Assembly (NCBI GenBank): GCA_050693935.1
Contig: JBOGWU010000269.1
Span: 5,375-69,374 of the forward strand
Source of the DNA: WHSV01 sp050693935
GTDB taxonomy: Bacteria > Actinomycetota > CADDZG01 > WHSQ01
DNA length: 64,000 nt
Direction of reading: 5' to 3'
Shown here: positions 15,961-24,153 of the stretch, piece by piece
Position numbering within the stretch: the first letter of the stretch is position 1
How the letters are laid out: each line of letters starts with the position of its first letter
Position numbers and translations under genes: made by a program
Notes under the pieces: model-generated
The model's input: only the letters and a program-made list of their open reading frames with translations
Told to the model about the DNA's origin: nothing
Databases searched by the model: none

Positions 15961-17976
15961 ATGAAAGTCGTTGTTGGTACGTCGCGCCTGCGTCTCGCAG
16001 TTCACTGGTGGCTGGCCACGATGGCCGCCCTCCTTGGGGTCGCAATGGTGGGCGCGCTGACAGAGATCTCATTCGGTGCTCTCGAGGGCTTCGTCTCCAA
16101 GTGGTCGTACAACCTGGTGCTGCTCGGCTCGGCCGCGGCCTGCCTGGCGCGAGGCCTGCTCGTGTCGGCCGGGCGGCGTGGGTGGGTCCTGCTGGGCACG
16201 AGCCTCGTGTTGTGGTCGCTGGGCAACGTCTACTACTCGGTGGCACTTTGGGACCTCAGCGTCATCCCGGTCCCCTCGATCAGCGACGGCTTCTGGATCG
16301 TCTTCTATCCCCTGGCCGGGGTGTCGGTGGCCTGGCTGGTTAGGGACCGAGTGACCACCTCGGGTCTCTATCTGTGGCTCGACGGCGCGATGGGCGCCCT
16401 GGCGGCGGGAGCGGTGGTCGGAGCTCTCGTGTTCGGACCTCTTTTCGAGGTCGCTTCGGGCCACGCTTTGGCTCTGGCGACGAACTTCTCTTACCCGGTC
16501 GGGGACCTGATGCTGATCTCGCTGGTGGTCGGCGCCATTGGTCTAAGTGGATGGCGCATCGACTCGATGTGGGGATGGCTCGGCGGGGGCCTGGTGCTCT
16601 TCGCGTTGGTCGACAGCGTGTATCTCGTCCAGGTCGCAAACGAGACCTGGCTGCCGGGAAACGTGTTCGAAGCGGGATGGCCGGCCGCGATGCTGTGCAT
16701 CGCCTTCGCCGCATGGCGACCCCGCTCGAAGACGAACGAGGTCGACCTCTATGGCACCCGGGTAATCACGATGCCCCTGCTGTTCGCTTCAGTGGCGCTG
16801 GCACTGGTGGTCTACGACCATTTCTCGCGCGTCAATCTCGTCGCCCTCGCCATGGCATCGGCCGCACTGGGCGTGGCCGTCGTGCGGATGACGCTCAGCT
16901 TTCGCAAGAACCTAGAGATGCTGGGCTCCAGCCGGAGGGAGGCGCTGACCGATGCACTCACAGGCCTCGGTAACCGGCGGCGACTGATGTTGGACCTCGA
17001 GGCGGCCTGCACGAGGGATGAATCGGATCCCATGGCGCTCATCATTTTCGATCTCAACGGCTTCAAGCGCTACAACGACACCTTCGGCCATCCGGCCGGA
17101 GACGCCCTCCTTACGAGACTCGGTCGCCGGCTGGACGCGGCTGCGGGTGGTGATCATGCCTACCGCCTTGGTGGAGACGAGTTCTGTGCCCTCGTCGACT
17201 CCAGCAACGTAACCCCGGAGAACATCGCCACGCGGCTGCTCGCAACCCTGTCCGATAAGGGCAATGGCTTCTCGATCGGTGCAGCGGCGGGGTGGACCGT
17301 GATTCCCACCGAAGAAGCGAATCCCTCCGATGCCCTTCGACGTGCGGACCGCCGCATGTACGAGTCCAAGAATGGAGGACGCGTGTCCGAGGGCAGGCTC
17401 GCCGGCAACGTGCTGATGCAGGTCTTGCAGGAACGCGATCCTCGGCTCCAGGTACACCTCAACGGCGTGGCCTCGCTCGCCGAGAAGGTCTGCACCCAGC
17501 TCGGGCTCTCACACACCGAGTCCCAGAACGTGAGCCTCGCCGCCGAGCTGCACGACGTTGGAAAGGTGGCGGTGCCCGACGAGGTCCTCAACAAGCCCGG
17601 ACCCCTCGACGACCACGAGATGAACATCATTCGCCAGCACCCGATCATCGGCCAGCGCATCCTCGGCGTGTCGCCCGCACTGACCGCGGTGGCTCAGCTG
17701 GTGCGATCGAGCCATGAGGCCTTCGACGGCAGCGGATATCCCGATAAATTGAAGGGGAATGACATTCCGCTCGGCGCGCGCATCGTTGCAGTCTGCGACG
17801 CCTTTGATGCAATGGTGTCCGAACGCCCCTACCGGGAGGCGATGACCGAGCAAGAGGCCCTCGCCGAGCTGCGGCGTTGTGCCGGTAGCCAGTTCGACCC
17901 GGCCGTCGTGAACGCCTTCGCGGTCGCACTCGTCCGGAGCTCGGATCTCGTAGCACCGGGACCCGCTCTCGTCTAA
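15961..17976 (+). CDS. Membrane GGDEF plus HD-GYP c-di-GMP enzyme
   Basis: A 671-residue membrane protein with about nine N-terminal helices (to residue about 310), then a GGDEF domain (about 325-475) and an HD-GYP domain (about 485-665). The GGDEF site is intact (RLGGDEF, with DLNGFKRYNDTFGH before it), so diguanylate cyclase activity is expected. The HD-GYP domain has ELHDVGKVAVPDEVLNKPG and SHEAFDGSGYP; the first His of the usual HHE is Ser, removing one possible metal ligand but leaving the HD pair. It may therefore both make and break c-di-GMP. A possible client in this window is the RsiG-like protein at 3662. Confidence 0.9.
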   Translation: MKVVVGTSRLRLAVHWWLATMAALLGVAMVGALTEISFGALEGFVSKWSYNLVLLGSAAACLARGLLVSAGRRGWVLLGTSLVLWSLGNVYYSVALWDLSVIPVPSISDGFWIVFYPLAGVSVAWLVRDRVTTSGLYLWLDGAMGALAAGAVVGALVFGPLFEVASGHALALATNFSYPVGDLMLISLVVGAIGLSGWRIDSMWGWLGGGLVLFALVDSVYLVQVANETWLPGNVFEAGWPAAMLCIAFAAWRPRSKTNEVDLYGTRVITMPLLFASVALALVVYDHFSRVNLVALAMASAALGVAVVRMTLSFRKNLEMLGSSRREALTDALTGLGNRRRLMLDLEAACTRDESDPMALIIFDLNGFKRYNDTFGHPAGDALLTRLGRRLDAAAGGDHAYRLGGDEFCALVDSSNVTPENIATRLLATLSDKGNGFSIGAAAGWTVIPTEEANPSDALRRADRRMYESKNGGRVSEGRLAGNVLMQVLQERDPRLQVHLNGVASLAEKVCTQLGLSHTESQNVSLAAELHDVGKVAVPDEVLNKPGPLDDHEMNIIRQHPIIGQRILGVSPALTAVAQLVRSSHEAFDGSGYPDKLKGNDIPLGARIVAVCDAFDAMVSERPYREAMTEQEALAELRRCAGSQFDPAVVNAFAVALVRSSDLVAPGPALV

Positions 17977-17983
17977 ACCTGCG

Positions 17984-18013
17984 CTGAGCAGCACAAACAG
18001 GTTGGATTATAGT
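17984..18013 (+). promoter_or_regulatory. Putative promoter of the excisionase-type HTH gene
   Basis: CTGAGC (17984-17989), an 18-nt spacer and TATAGT (18008-18013) lie just before ATG 18023, so the transcript would be nearly leaderless, which is common in actinobacteria. The -35 match is weak. Confidence 0.35.
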
Positions 18014-18022
18014 GATCGGGTC

Positions 18023-18256
18023 ATGAACGAAGCCTCGGAGAACGCCCCGCAGATGGACTCAGAAGGCGCGCTGGAGCCGATGGGACGTTTCGTGACCGTG
18101 GCGGAGGTTGCAAAGCAGTTGCGGGTGTCGAACATGACGGTGTATCGCCTGATCAAGGCGGGCCAGATGAGGGCGGTTCGCGTCGGTCGGGGATACAGGC
18201 TGCGAGAAGACGACGTTCGCAAGTACCTCCAGCAACGCTACATGGACGCCGGCTGA
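18023..18256 (+). CDS. MerR/excisionase-type helix-turn-helix protein (Rv0500A-like)
   Basis: A 77-residue DNA-binding protein. The helix-turn-helix covers residues about 24-72: FVTVAEVAKQLRVSNMTVYRLIKAGQ then RAVRVGRGYRLREDDVRKYL. ATG 18023 is chosen over an upstream TTG at 18002, which would place the promoter-like TATAGT inside the gene. In many actinobacteria this small regulator sits beside the bS22 gene, as here, with a kinase-like gene between. Its target is unknown. Confidence 0.85.
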   Translation: MNEASENAPQMDSEGALEPMGRFVTVAEVAKQLRVSNMTVYRLIKAGQMRAVRVGRGYRLREDDVRKYLQQRYMDAG

Positions 18257-18388
18257 GGCCACTAAGGCCACTTTCGCCGGCCCGTCGCTCGCAGCTTCCT
18301 TCTCCCGGCGAGGCAGTCGATCGTCTCGGCGACCGCCCGGTGGTCGCTATGACTGTCATTTACCTGAAGGGCTGATGAGGTTATGGGG

Positions 18389-19285
18389 ATGCAGGTCGCG
18401 CTCGACGAGGTGTACGAACGCCTCCTAGCCGATCCGGGGGTCGTATTGTTGCTCGGCGGCATCGACACCGGGAAGACGACCTTCGGAGTCGAGCTCGCGC
18501 GCCGCGCGACGGCCGCGGGCATCGAGGCGGCAATCGTCGATGCCGACATCGGTCAATCCGTCGTCGGCCCCCCGACGACCATCGGCCTCAAGCTGTGCAA
18601 GGGGCTCTCGGACTTCTCGCTGGATGCCCTGCGCCACGCGGATGCGCTGAGCTTTGTGGGCTCGATTGCACCGCGCGGCCACATGCTGCCGTTGGTAACG
18701 GGCACGGCGAAGCTAACCCGGCGAGCCAAGGAAGCGGGAGCCCGCATGGTCGTCGTCGACACCACGGGGTTCGTCTCGGGACTCTCGGGCCAGGGCCTGA
18801 AGTACTACAAGATGGACGTCCTCGCTCCCGATTTCGTGGTCGGCTTCGAACGTGGTGGCGAGCTCGAACCTGTAGTCGGGATCGCGCAGCGATTCATACC
18901 TGCCGAGGTGATCGAGATCGAGGTCCCTGCGGAGGTCGTGGTGCGCAGTGTGGACGAGCGCATGACCTTCCGGGAGCAGCAGTTTGCGACCTACTTCGCA
19001 GAGCGAGCGTCGCGCTGGAGAGTCAAGCCGACGGTGTTCATGCCGACGCTTCCCCCCGAGTTCGATCTGGCATTGCTCGACGCACTCGTGGTTGGAATGG
19101 AAGACGGCAAAGGCTCGTGCGTGGGTATCGGCTTGCTCGAATACGATGCTCTCGAGGACATCCTCCGCATGGTTTCCCCCGTGACGGAGGGAGTCAGGGG
19201 TCTCCGGCTGGGGTCCATCCGGATCGACGCCCAGGGTCGTTCGCGCGGCCCGGTCGATCTCAAACAGCTGTTCCAGACGGAGTAG
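18389..19285 (+). CDS. Clp1/Grc3-type P-loop polynucleotide kinase-like protein
   Basis: A 298-residue P-loop protein with Walker A GGIDTGKTTF, a following DADIGQSVVGPPTTIGL typical of Clp1/Nol9/Grc3 5'-OH polynucleotide kinases, VVVDTTGF (Walker B) and a C-terminal beta-rich domain. Eukaryotic and archaeal relatives phosphorylate RNA 5' ends in tRNA and rRNA processing. Bacterial members are poorly characterised. ATG 18389 has GAGG 8 nt upstream; ATG 18383 is also possible. The next gene is ribosomal bS22 (33 nt away), consistent with an RNA-related role. Confidence 0.75.
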   Translation: MQVALDEVYERLLADPGVVLLLGGIDTGKTTFGVELARRATAAGIEAAIVDADIGQSVVGPPTTIGLKLCKGLSDFSLDALRHADALSFVGSIAPRGHMLPLVTGTAKLTRRAKEAGARMVVVDTTGFVSGLSGQGLKYYKMDVLAPDFVVGFERGGELEPVVGIAQRFIPAEVIEIEVPAEVVVRSVDERMTFREQQFATYFAERASRWRVKPTVFMPTLPPEFDLALLDALVVGMEDGKGSCVGIGLLEYDALEDILRMVSPVTEGVRGLRLGSIRIDAQGRSRGPVDLKQLFQTE

Positions 19286-19318
19286 GCCTGTAGCGAGCTT
19301 CATAAGGAAAGGAACTAG

Positions 19319-19420
19319 ATGGGTTCACTGGTCAAGAAGCGCCGCAAGAAGATGCGCAAGAAGAAGCACCGCAAGATGCTGAAGAAGACCCGCTGGCAGC
19401 GCCGTCAGCAGGGCAAGTAA
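19319..19420 (+). CDS. Ribosomal protein bS22 (AURKAIP1/COX24 domain)
   Basis: A 33-residue, extremely basic peptide starting MGSLVKKRRKKMRKKK and containing KHRKMLKKTRWQRR, the AURKAIP1/COX24 signature. In mycobacteria this protein (Rv0500B) is a small-subunit ribosomal protein, bS22. The ATG at 19319 has AAGGAAAGGA upstream and the gene ends at TAA 19418-19420. It is a strong lineage marker for Actinomycetota. Confidence 0.93.
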   Translation: MGSLVKKRRKKMRKKKHRKMLKKTRWQRRQQGK

Positions 19421-19493
19421 CCGCTCCGTTCGAGATATTTAGGGGCCGGGCGAGGAGCCTTCGGGCGATGGCTCGACGAGTAACATCGGCGTA

Positions 19494-20312
19494 ATGGCCA
19501 AGCGATCGATCGTCACGTTCCTGTCCGACTACGGGCTTCAGGACGAGTTCGTGGGTGTGTGCCACGGAGTGATGCTCGGTATCAAGCCCGACCTTCGCAT
19601 CATCGACATTCATCACAACATCCTTCGTCAGGACGTGCGCCACGGGGCGGTAGTGCTGCAACAGTCGATCAAGTACATGCCGGAGGGCGTGCATCTGGCG
19701 GTGGTCGACCCCGCGGTCGGCTCGGACCGCCGTGCGATTGCAGTCGAGACGGGACACGGCCAGGTTTTCGTGGCTCCGGACAATGGCTTGATCGTCGCGG
19801 CAGCCAACGAGTGCGGAGGCATCAAGTCCGCCCGCGAGCTCACCAACCGCAGCTTAATGCTGAGCCCCATGTCCCAGACCTTTCATGGCCGCGACGTGTT
19901 TGCTCCGGCCGCAGCGCACATTGCCAACGGGGTCGCGCTGGAGGAGTTCGGCCCCGAGGTGCCCGTTGACCAAGTGGTGGCGCTCGACATCTCGGAGGCC
20001 TGGCTGCACGACGACCATTTGCACGCCGAGGTCTTGCAACTCGACCGTTTCGGCAATCTCCAGCTGAACTGCAACTTCAAGGGACTCGAGCAGGTGGGGA
20101 TGGTCGCGGGGCGAACGATAGAGATACGCATGGAGGGCCACCGCCTGCATGTGCCCTACGGCATCTCGTTCGCGGATGTCGAGGTCGGCGAGTTCGTTCT
20201 GGTCGAGGACTCGTACGAGAAGTTGTCGCTGGCGGTAAACAAGGGTGATGCCGCCGCCCGCCTCCAGGCCGGCTCCGGATCGACGATCATCGTCGGTCCC
20301 GCAGTCGGATAG
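19494..20312 (+). CDS. SAM hydroxide adenosyltransferase (DUF62 family)
   Basis: A 272-residue member of the fluorinase/chlorinase/DUF62 family. Most members hydrolyse S-adenosylmethionine to adenosine and methionine. The start TFLSDYGLQDEFVGVCHGVM, the DPAVGSDRRAIA segment (Asp and Arg of the catalytic triad), APDNG and TFHGRDVFAPAAAH (His of the triad) are all present, pointing to the SAM hydrolase, not the halogenating, activity. It follows bS22 on the same strand and precedes the epimerase gene by 14 nt. Confidence 0.88.
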   Translation: MAKRSIVTFLSDYGLQDEFVGVCHGVMLGIKPDLRIIDIHHNILRQDVRHGAVVLQQSIKYMPEGVHLAVVDPAVGSDRRAIAVETGHGQVFVAPDNGLIVAAANECGGIKSARELTNRSLMLSPMSQTFHGRDVFAPAAAHIANGVALEEFGPEVPVDQVVALDISEAWLHDDHLHAEVLQLDRFGNLQLNCNFKGLEQVGMVAGRTIEIRMEGHRLHVPYGISFADVEVGEFVLVEDSYEKLSLAVNKGDAAARLQAGSGSTIIVGPAVG

Positions 20313-20326
20313 ACCGAAGGAGATCC

Positions 20327-21370
20327 GTGACCGCGGGAAAGCGCATCCTTATCACCGGCGTGTCGAAGTATCTGGGTCTGCGGCTCGCCAAGCGCTTCGA
20401 GCAAGATGATCGGGTCGACGCCGTGATTGGCGTCGACCTCGACGAACCGCCGTTTCCCATCGAAAAGCTCGAGTTCGTTCGAGCAGACATTCGCAGCCCG
20501 TTGATCGCTCGTGTGCTCGAGTCGACGCGCGTCGACACGATCGTTCACACCAATATCCTCTCGCGACCCGGCCGAGTTGGAGGGCGATCGCAGCTGAAGG
20601 AGAACAACGTAATCGGCACGCTCCAACTGCTGGCCGCGGCGCAGCGGGCACAGAAAGTCGAGCGCGTGATCATGAAGTCCTCCACCGCGGTCTACGGGCT
20701 GGGCCCCAAGGAGCCCTCGATCGTTCGTGAGGATCACGACAACCGGCGAGCTCACCTCTTCGGGTACGGCAAGGACTGCTCCGAGGCTGAAACCTATGTC
20801 AGGGACTTTGGCCGGAGGCGTCCTGATGTCGAGGTCATCATCCTGCGAACGCAGAGCCTCATCGGACCTACCGTGCACACCAACATGACCGACTATCTCT
20901 CCCTGCCCTTCCTACCGTCCGTGCTTGGCTACGACCCACGTTTGCAGCTCGTTCACGAGGAGGATGCGGTCGAGGCGTTCGCGGTCGCCACGCGGGACGC
21001 TCCCCCGGGCATCTACAACATCTCGGGCGAGGGAGTGGTCTATCTGTCGAAGGCGGCGCGCATGCTCGGCAAGCTCCAGTTACCAATGCTCTATCCGGCC
21101 GGGAGGGCGGCCAGCGCAGTGTTGCGCCGAGTCGGCCTGGTCGATTTTCCCACCGACCAACTGCAGTTCCTCGTCTACGGGCGCGTGGTCGACTTCAAGC
21201 GCGCCACGGACACCTTCGGGTTCACCCCGCGTTACACGACCGAGGAGGCGATCGGGGACTTCCGGGACCATCGAGATGCGAGCCGGCCCCCGCCTGAGTC
21301 CCGGCCCACCTGGGAGAGCGATCTCATCGACCTGCTGCAGCGGCGATCCACCGCCGGGGAGAAGGTGTAG
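20327..21370 (+). CDS. NAD-dependent epimerase/dehydratase (GalE2-like, Rv0501-like)
   Basis: A 347-residue extended SDR. The Rossmann start ILITGVSKYLGLRLAKR has a variant glycine motif. KSSTAVYG gives the Ser/Thr region, and YGKDCSEAE replaces the canonical YxxxK, so ordinary sugar epimerase chemistry is uncertain. In mycobacteria the equivalent gene lies between bS22 and an acyltransferase, exactly as here. The TAG stop overlaps the acyltransferase GTG by one base, implying coupled translation and a shared pathway, possibly cell-envelope lipid metabolism. Confidence 0.8.
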   Translation: MTAGKRILITGVSKYLGLRLAKRFEQDDRVDAVIGVDLDEPPFPIEKLEFVRADIRSPLIARVLESTRVDTIVHTNILSRPGRVGGRSQLKENNVIGTLQLLAAAQRAQKVERVIMKSSTAVYGLGPKEPSIVREDHDNRRAHLFGYGKDCSEAETYVRDFGRRRPDVEVIILRTQSLIGPTVHTNMTDYLSLPFLPSVLGYDPRLQLVHEEDAVEAFAVATRDAPPGIYNISGEGVVYLSKAARMLGKLQLPMLYPAGRAASAVLRRVGLVDFPTDQLQFLVYGRVVDFKRATDTFGFTPRYTTEEAIGDFRDHRDASRPPPESRPTWESDLIDLLQRRSTAGEKV

Positions 21371-22434
21371 TGGCCGACGCAGAGATCATCCGCCTGGACT
21401 CGAGAACCCAGGGCTCAACCGAGCAGTTATCGCAGCGCTGTATGGCTACCACCAAGAGCGGACGGCCGTGCCGCAACCACGCACTCGAGGGCGCCGACTA
21501 CTGCGGGGTCCATCAGCGCGGGCGGCAGCCACAGCGACGTTCGCCCTCGTCGCGCGGGGCGCGGGACGAGGACCGGGTCGACGTCCAGAGCCCGAGCGCG
21601 GACGCGTCGCGGCCGGACAAGGCGCGCGCCTTCCTTCGACGACGGCTAAGCGGCGCCTATCCGATCGACGATTTCGGCTACGACGAGGAGTTGACACGAG
21701 AGGTGCTGCTACCGCTCATCAGACCTCTCTACGAGCGGTACTTCCGCGTTCGCACGCTCGGAGTAAACAGGATTCCCACCACGGGTCCGGCGCTCCTCGT
21801 CGGCAACCATTCGGGCTCGATCCCCATCGACGCGGTCATGATGCAGTACGCGGTTGCCGCCGAGCACCCCGCCGGGAGGATCGTCCGCAACATCGGGGCC
21901 GACCTCGTATGGGCATCTCCGTTAATCAGTCACCTCGCACGCAAGACTGGCAACGCGGTGGCTTGCGACGAGGACGCGTTTGCGCTGCTCGAGCGCGAGC
22001 AACTCGTGGCGGTTTTTCCCGAAGGGTTCAAAGGAACGGGCAAGGGCTGGAGCGAGCGCTACCGCCTCCAGCGTTTCGGCCGCGGGGGTTTCATCGAGGT
22101 CGCTTTACGCGCGAAGGTGCCCATCATTCCCGTCGCGATCGTGGGGGCCGAGGAGGCCTTCCCGATGATCGCCAATGCCAGGCTGCTGGCCTCGCTCCTG
22201 CGCCTACCCTATTTTCCGATCACGCCTACCTTCCCCTTGCTCGGCCCCCTCGGGCTGCTCCCGCTGCCGAGTCGCTGGGTCATCGAGTTCGGCGAACCGA
22301 TTCCCATGGACGGCTATCCGGACGACGCCGCCGACGACAAGATGTTCGTGTTCGATCTCACAGACTCGATTCGCGACCGCATCCAGCAAATGGTCTACAA
22401 GGGCCTCAGGTACAGGGGCAGCGCCTTCCTCTAG
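21370..22434 (+). CDS. PlsC-like acyltransferase with N-terminal Cys/His cluster
   Basis: A 354-residue protein. Residues about 20-50 carry C-x10-C-x9-C-x2-H (from QRCMATT to YCGVHQ), a small zinc-knuckle-like motif of the CxATTxxGxxC type. After a disordered Arg/Ser-rich stretch (to about 95) comes a lysophospholipid acyltransferase domain with motif I NHSGSIPIDA and the FPEGFKGTGKG motif III region. The substrate is likely an acyl-CoA or acyl-ACP plus a lysolipid. GTG 21370 overlaps the epimerase stop. The mycobacterial neighbour Rv0502 is the same type of acyltransferase. Confidence 0.85.
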   Translation: MADAEIIRLDSRTQGSTEQLSQRCMATTKSGRPCRNHALEGADYCGVHQRGRQPQRRSPSSRGARDEDRVDVQSPSADASRPDKARAFLRRRLSGAYPIDDFGYDEELTREVLLPLIRPLYERYFRVRTLGVNRIPTTGPALLVGNHSGSIPIDAVMMQYAVAAEHPAGRIVRNIGADLVWASPLISHLARKTGNAVACDEDAFALLEREQLVAVFPEGFKGTGKGWSERYRLQRFGRGGFIEVALRAKVPIIPVAIVGAEEAFPMIANARLLASLLRLPYFPITPTFPLLGPLGLLPLPSRWVIEFGEPIPMDGYPDDAADDKMFVFDLTDSIRDRIQQMVYKGLRYRGSAFL

Positions 22435-22518
22435 AGCCCTCCGACGTGGCGGAACCCCGAACCTTCCGACGGTGTAGAGCGTCGTAGGAGGGGCGGAACA
22501 AACCACAGGGGGCTCACC

Positions 22519-23793
22519 ATGAGATCGGGAGCAAAGCTGTCGGCGGCAGTCGCAGCCGTCGCGCTTCTGGCGTCGTGCTCGTCGGGCATCGGAGAGCAGA
22601 TGACCGAGGTGCAAAAGGCGGCGGGGGCGGTCGGCGATGCCCGGGATCTCCTGTTCACGGAGCAGGGAGCCGATCTCTCGGTGGTCGACGCGTCTACCGG
22701 CGACCAGGTGTTCGAGATTTCGGAGGCGGTGACGTCTCCCGACCACTCGAGGTTGTACTCGGAGAAACGGCGAGCGGATCAAGCCTTCGTCTCGATGCTG
22801 GATTCGAGCACGGGGACGCGCCTCGGTCGTATGCGAGTGGGGGAGCATCTCGAGCCCAGGGTGGCATCGACGAGCGGCGATCTGCTGGCCCTTGCCGAGC
22901 CGCACCAGGCGGGGGCGACTCCCTGGCTTCCCGCGGGTCGCCGTCGTTCCGAGATCGCAGTGGTTTCGACCGGTGACGGCGCTATTCGCTCCTACGACCT
23001 GAAGGGCAACTTCGAGATCGAGGCGTTCTCTACGGACGACCGTCAGCTGTTCCTGCTCGAGTACAGGCCCGCACTCAACCCAACGCGCTACACACTGCGG
23101 CGCCTCAAGCTCGGCTCTGGAGATGTCGTTCCCATCAAGCGTTCGAAGCAGAACGCCCCTGGTTCAATGCTGGGAACCGGCAGGGTCGCGCTCTTCTCTC
23201 CGAGCGGGCACGAGCTTTACACCCTCTACACGCAGCAGGGCCCGAACTACGCGCACGGTGACGACGGGACCCACGAGCATGACGCGGGGGCGGTCCACGC
23301 GTTCATTCATCTGCTCAATCTCGAGGGGGCCTGGACGCACTGCATCGACTTGCCGATGCCGTTCGGAACGGGAGCGGTCACGACGCACGCTCTCGCGATG
23401 TCGGCCGACGGCACTCGTCTGTACGTGGCCGATCCTTCCTCGGGCGGCGTCGCGATAATCGACCCCGCTCAGGCCAAGGTGCTCGGGTCGACGACCATGG
23501 ATCTCGACGCGCTAACCAAGGGCGACGAGTCCGCGCAGGTCGGCTCTGATGGGAGGCTGTATCTGGCGGGAGGAACTCAGGTGCTCGCGCTCGACGGCCG
23601 CACGCTCGAAGCGGTAGAGCGCTGGGAGATTGGTGAGCGGGTATCGGGCTTGGCGGTCAGCTCCGACGGGACTCGTCTCTACCTGGCGATTCGCAACCGG
23701 GTGAAGGTGGTCGACTCGACGACCGGGGCGGGCATCGAAGTCATACGGGCACGCGGCATCACCGGCATCAGCCACCTGAGCCCAACCAGATAG
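22519..23793 (+). CDS. Beta-propeller lipoprotein (YVTN/NHL-like)
   Basis: A 424-residue exported protein with a lipoprotein signal (lipobox LASC, Cys near residue 20). The mature part consists of repeated beta-strand units with DGTRLYVAD and DGTRLYLAI phrases, typical of seven-bladed YVTN-type propellers. A His/Asp-rich loop (YAHGDDGTHEHDAG) at about residue 250 could bind metal. No enzymatic motif is visible, so a binding or scaffold role at the cell surface is likely. The GGGGCTCACC before ATG 22519 is a weak ribosome site. Confidence 0.75.
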   Translation: MRSGAKLSAAVAAVALLASCSSGIGEQMTEVQKAAGAVGDARDLLFTEQGADLSVVDASTGDQVFEISEAVTSPDHSRLYSEKRRADQAFVSMLDSSTGTRLGRMRVGEHLEPRVASTSGDLLALAEPHQAGATPWLPAGRRRSEIAVVSTGDGAIRSYDLKGNFEIEAFSTDDRQLFLLEYRPALNPTRYTLRRLKLGSGDVVPIKRSKQNAPGSMLGTGRVALFSPSGHELYTLYTQQGPNYAHGDDGTHEHDAGAVHAFIHLLNLEGAWTHCIDLPMPFGTGAVTTHALAMSADGTRLYVADPSSGGVAIIDPAQAKVLGSTTMDLDALTKGDESAQVGSDGRLYLAGGTQVLALDGRTLEAVERWEIGERVSGLAVSSDGTRLYLAIRNRVKVVDSTTGAGIEVIRARGITGISHLSPTR

Positions 23794-23869
23794 CCCCCCC
23801 GTTTCGCGATCTGCTACAGAGGCGACGCTGAACGACGGTGGTGTCGCAAATCGGCGCGATGGGCGGGGG

Positions 23870-23971
23870 TCAGGGCCCGGTCAGGCTCCAGACGCGCATG
23901 ACGCTCAGGGTGCCGGCGACGGCGATCGCCACCAGTAGCAGGACGATGGCGTAAAGGGTGTTTCGTCTCAT
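23870..23971 (-). CDS. 33-residue single-helix membrane peptide in the sulfur operon
   Basis: A short frame reading MRRNTLYAIVLLL-then-VAIAVAGTL and ending VMRVWSLTGP. It has a basic N terminus, one hydrophobic helix and a short tail. Its ATG (23971-23969) overlaps the TGA of the upstream zinc-ribbon gene (ATGA), which argues that it is translated. It closes the sir-cysH operon. No named family. Confidence 0.6.
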   Translation of the reverse strand: MRRNTLYAIVLLLVAIAVAGTLSVMRVWSLTGP

Positions 23972-24132
23972 GGGTTCGAGGATACGGCGCCTTCGCCCTC
24001 GTCGGTTCCCTTGAAGCGCACCTCGAAGCGCCGGCCGCACGACTCGCAGTAATAGTCACGGCCTTCGCCGACGGGCTCAATCGACTGCTCGGCGCAGTAA
24101 GGACAGTAGAAGGGCACCGCTCGCATGCTCAT
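23968..24132 (-). CDS. 54-residue zinc-ribbon protein in the sulfur operon
   Basis: A small protein with FYCPYC, a spacer, then YYCESCGRRFEVRF: two CxxC pairs 16 residues apart, a typical zinc ribbon, followed by an acidic tail. Two starts are possible, ATG 24132 and ATG 24126. It lies 21 nt after cysH and overlaps the 33-residue membrane peptide by ATGA. The position suggests an accessory role for sulfate reduction, for example metal or sulfur handling, but nothing proves it. Confidence 0.7.
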   Translation of the reverse strand: MSMRAVPFYCPYCAEQSIEPVGEGRDYYCESCGRRFEVRFKGTDEGEGAVSSNP

Positions 24133-24153
24133 GCTCGTCGCTCTTTCCGATCG

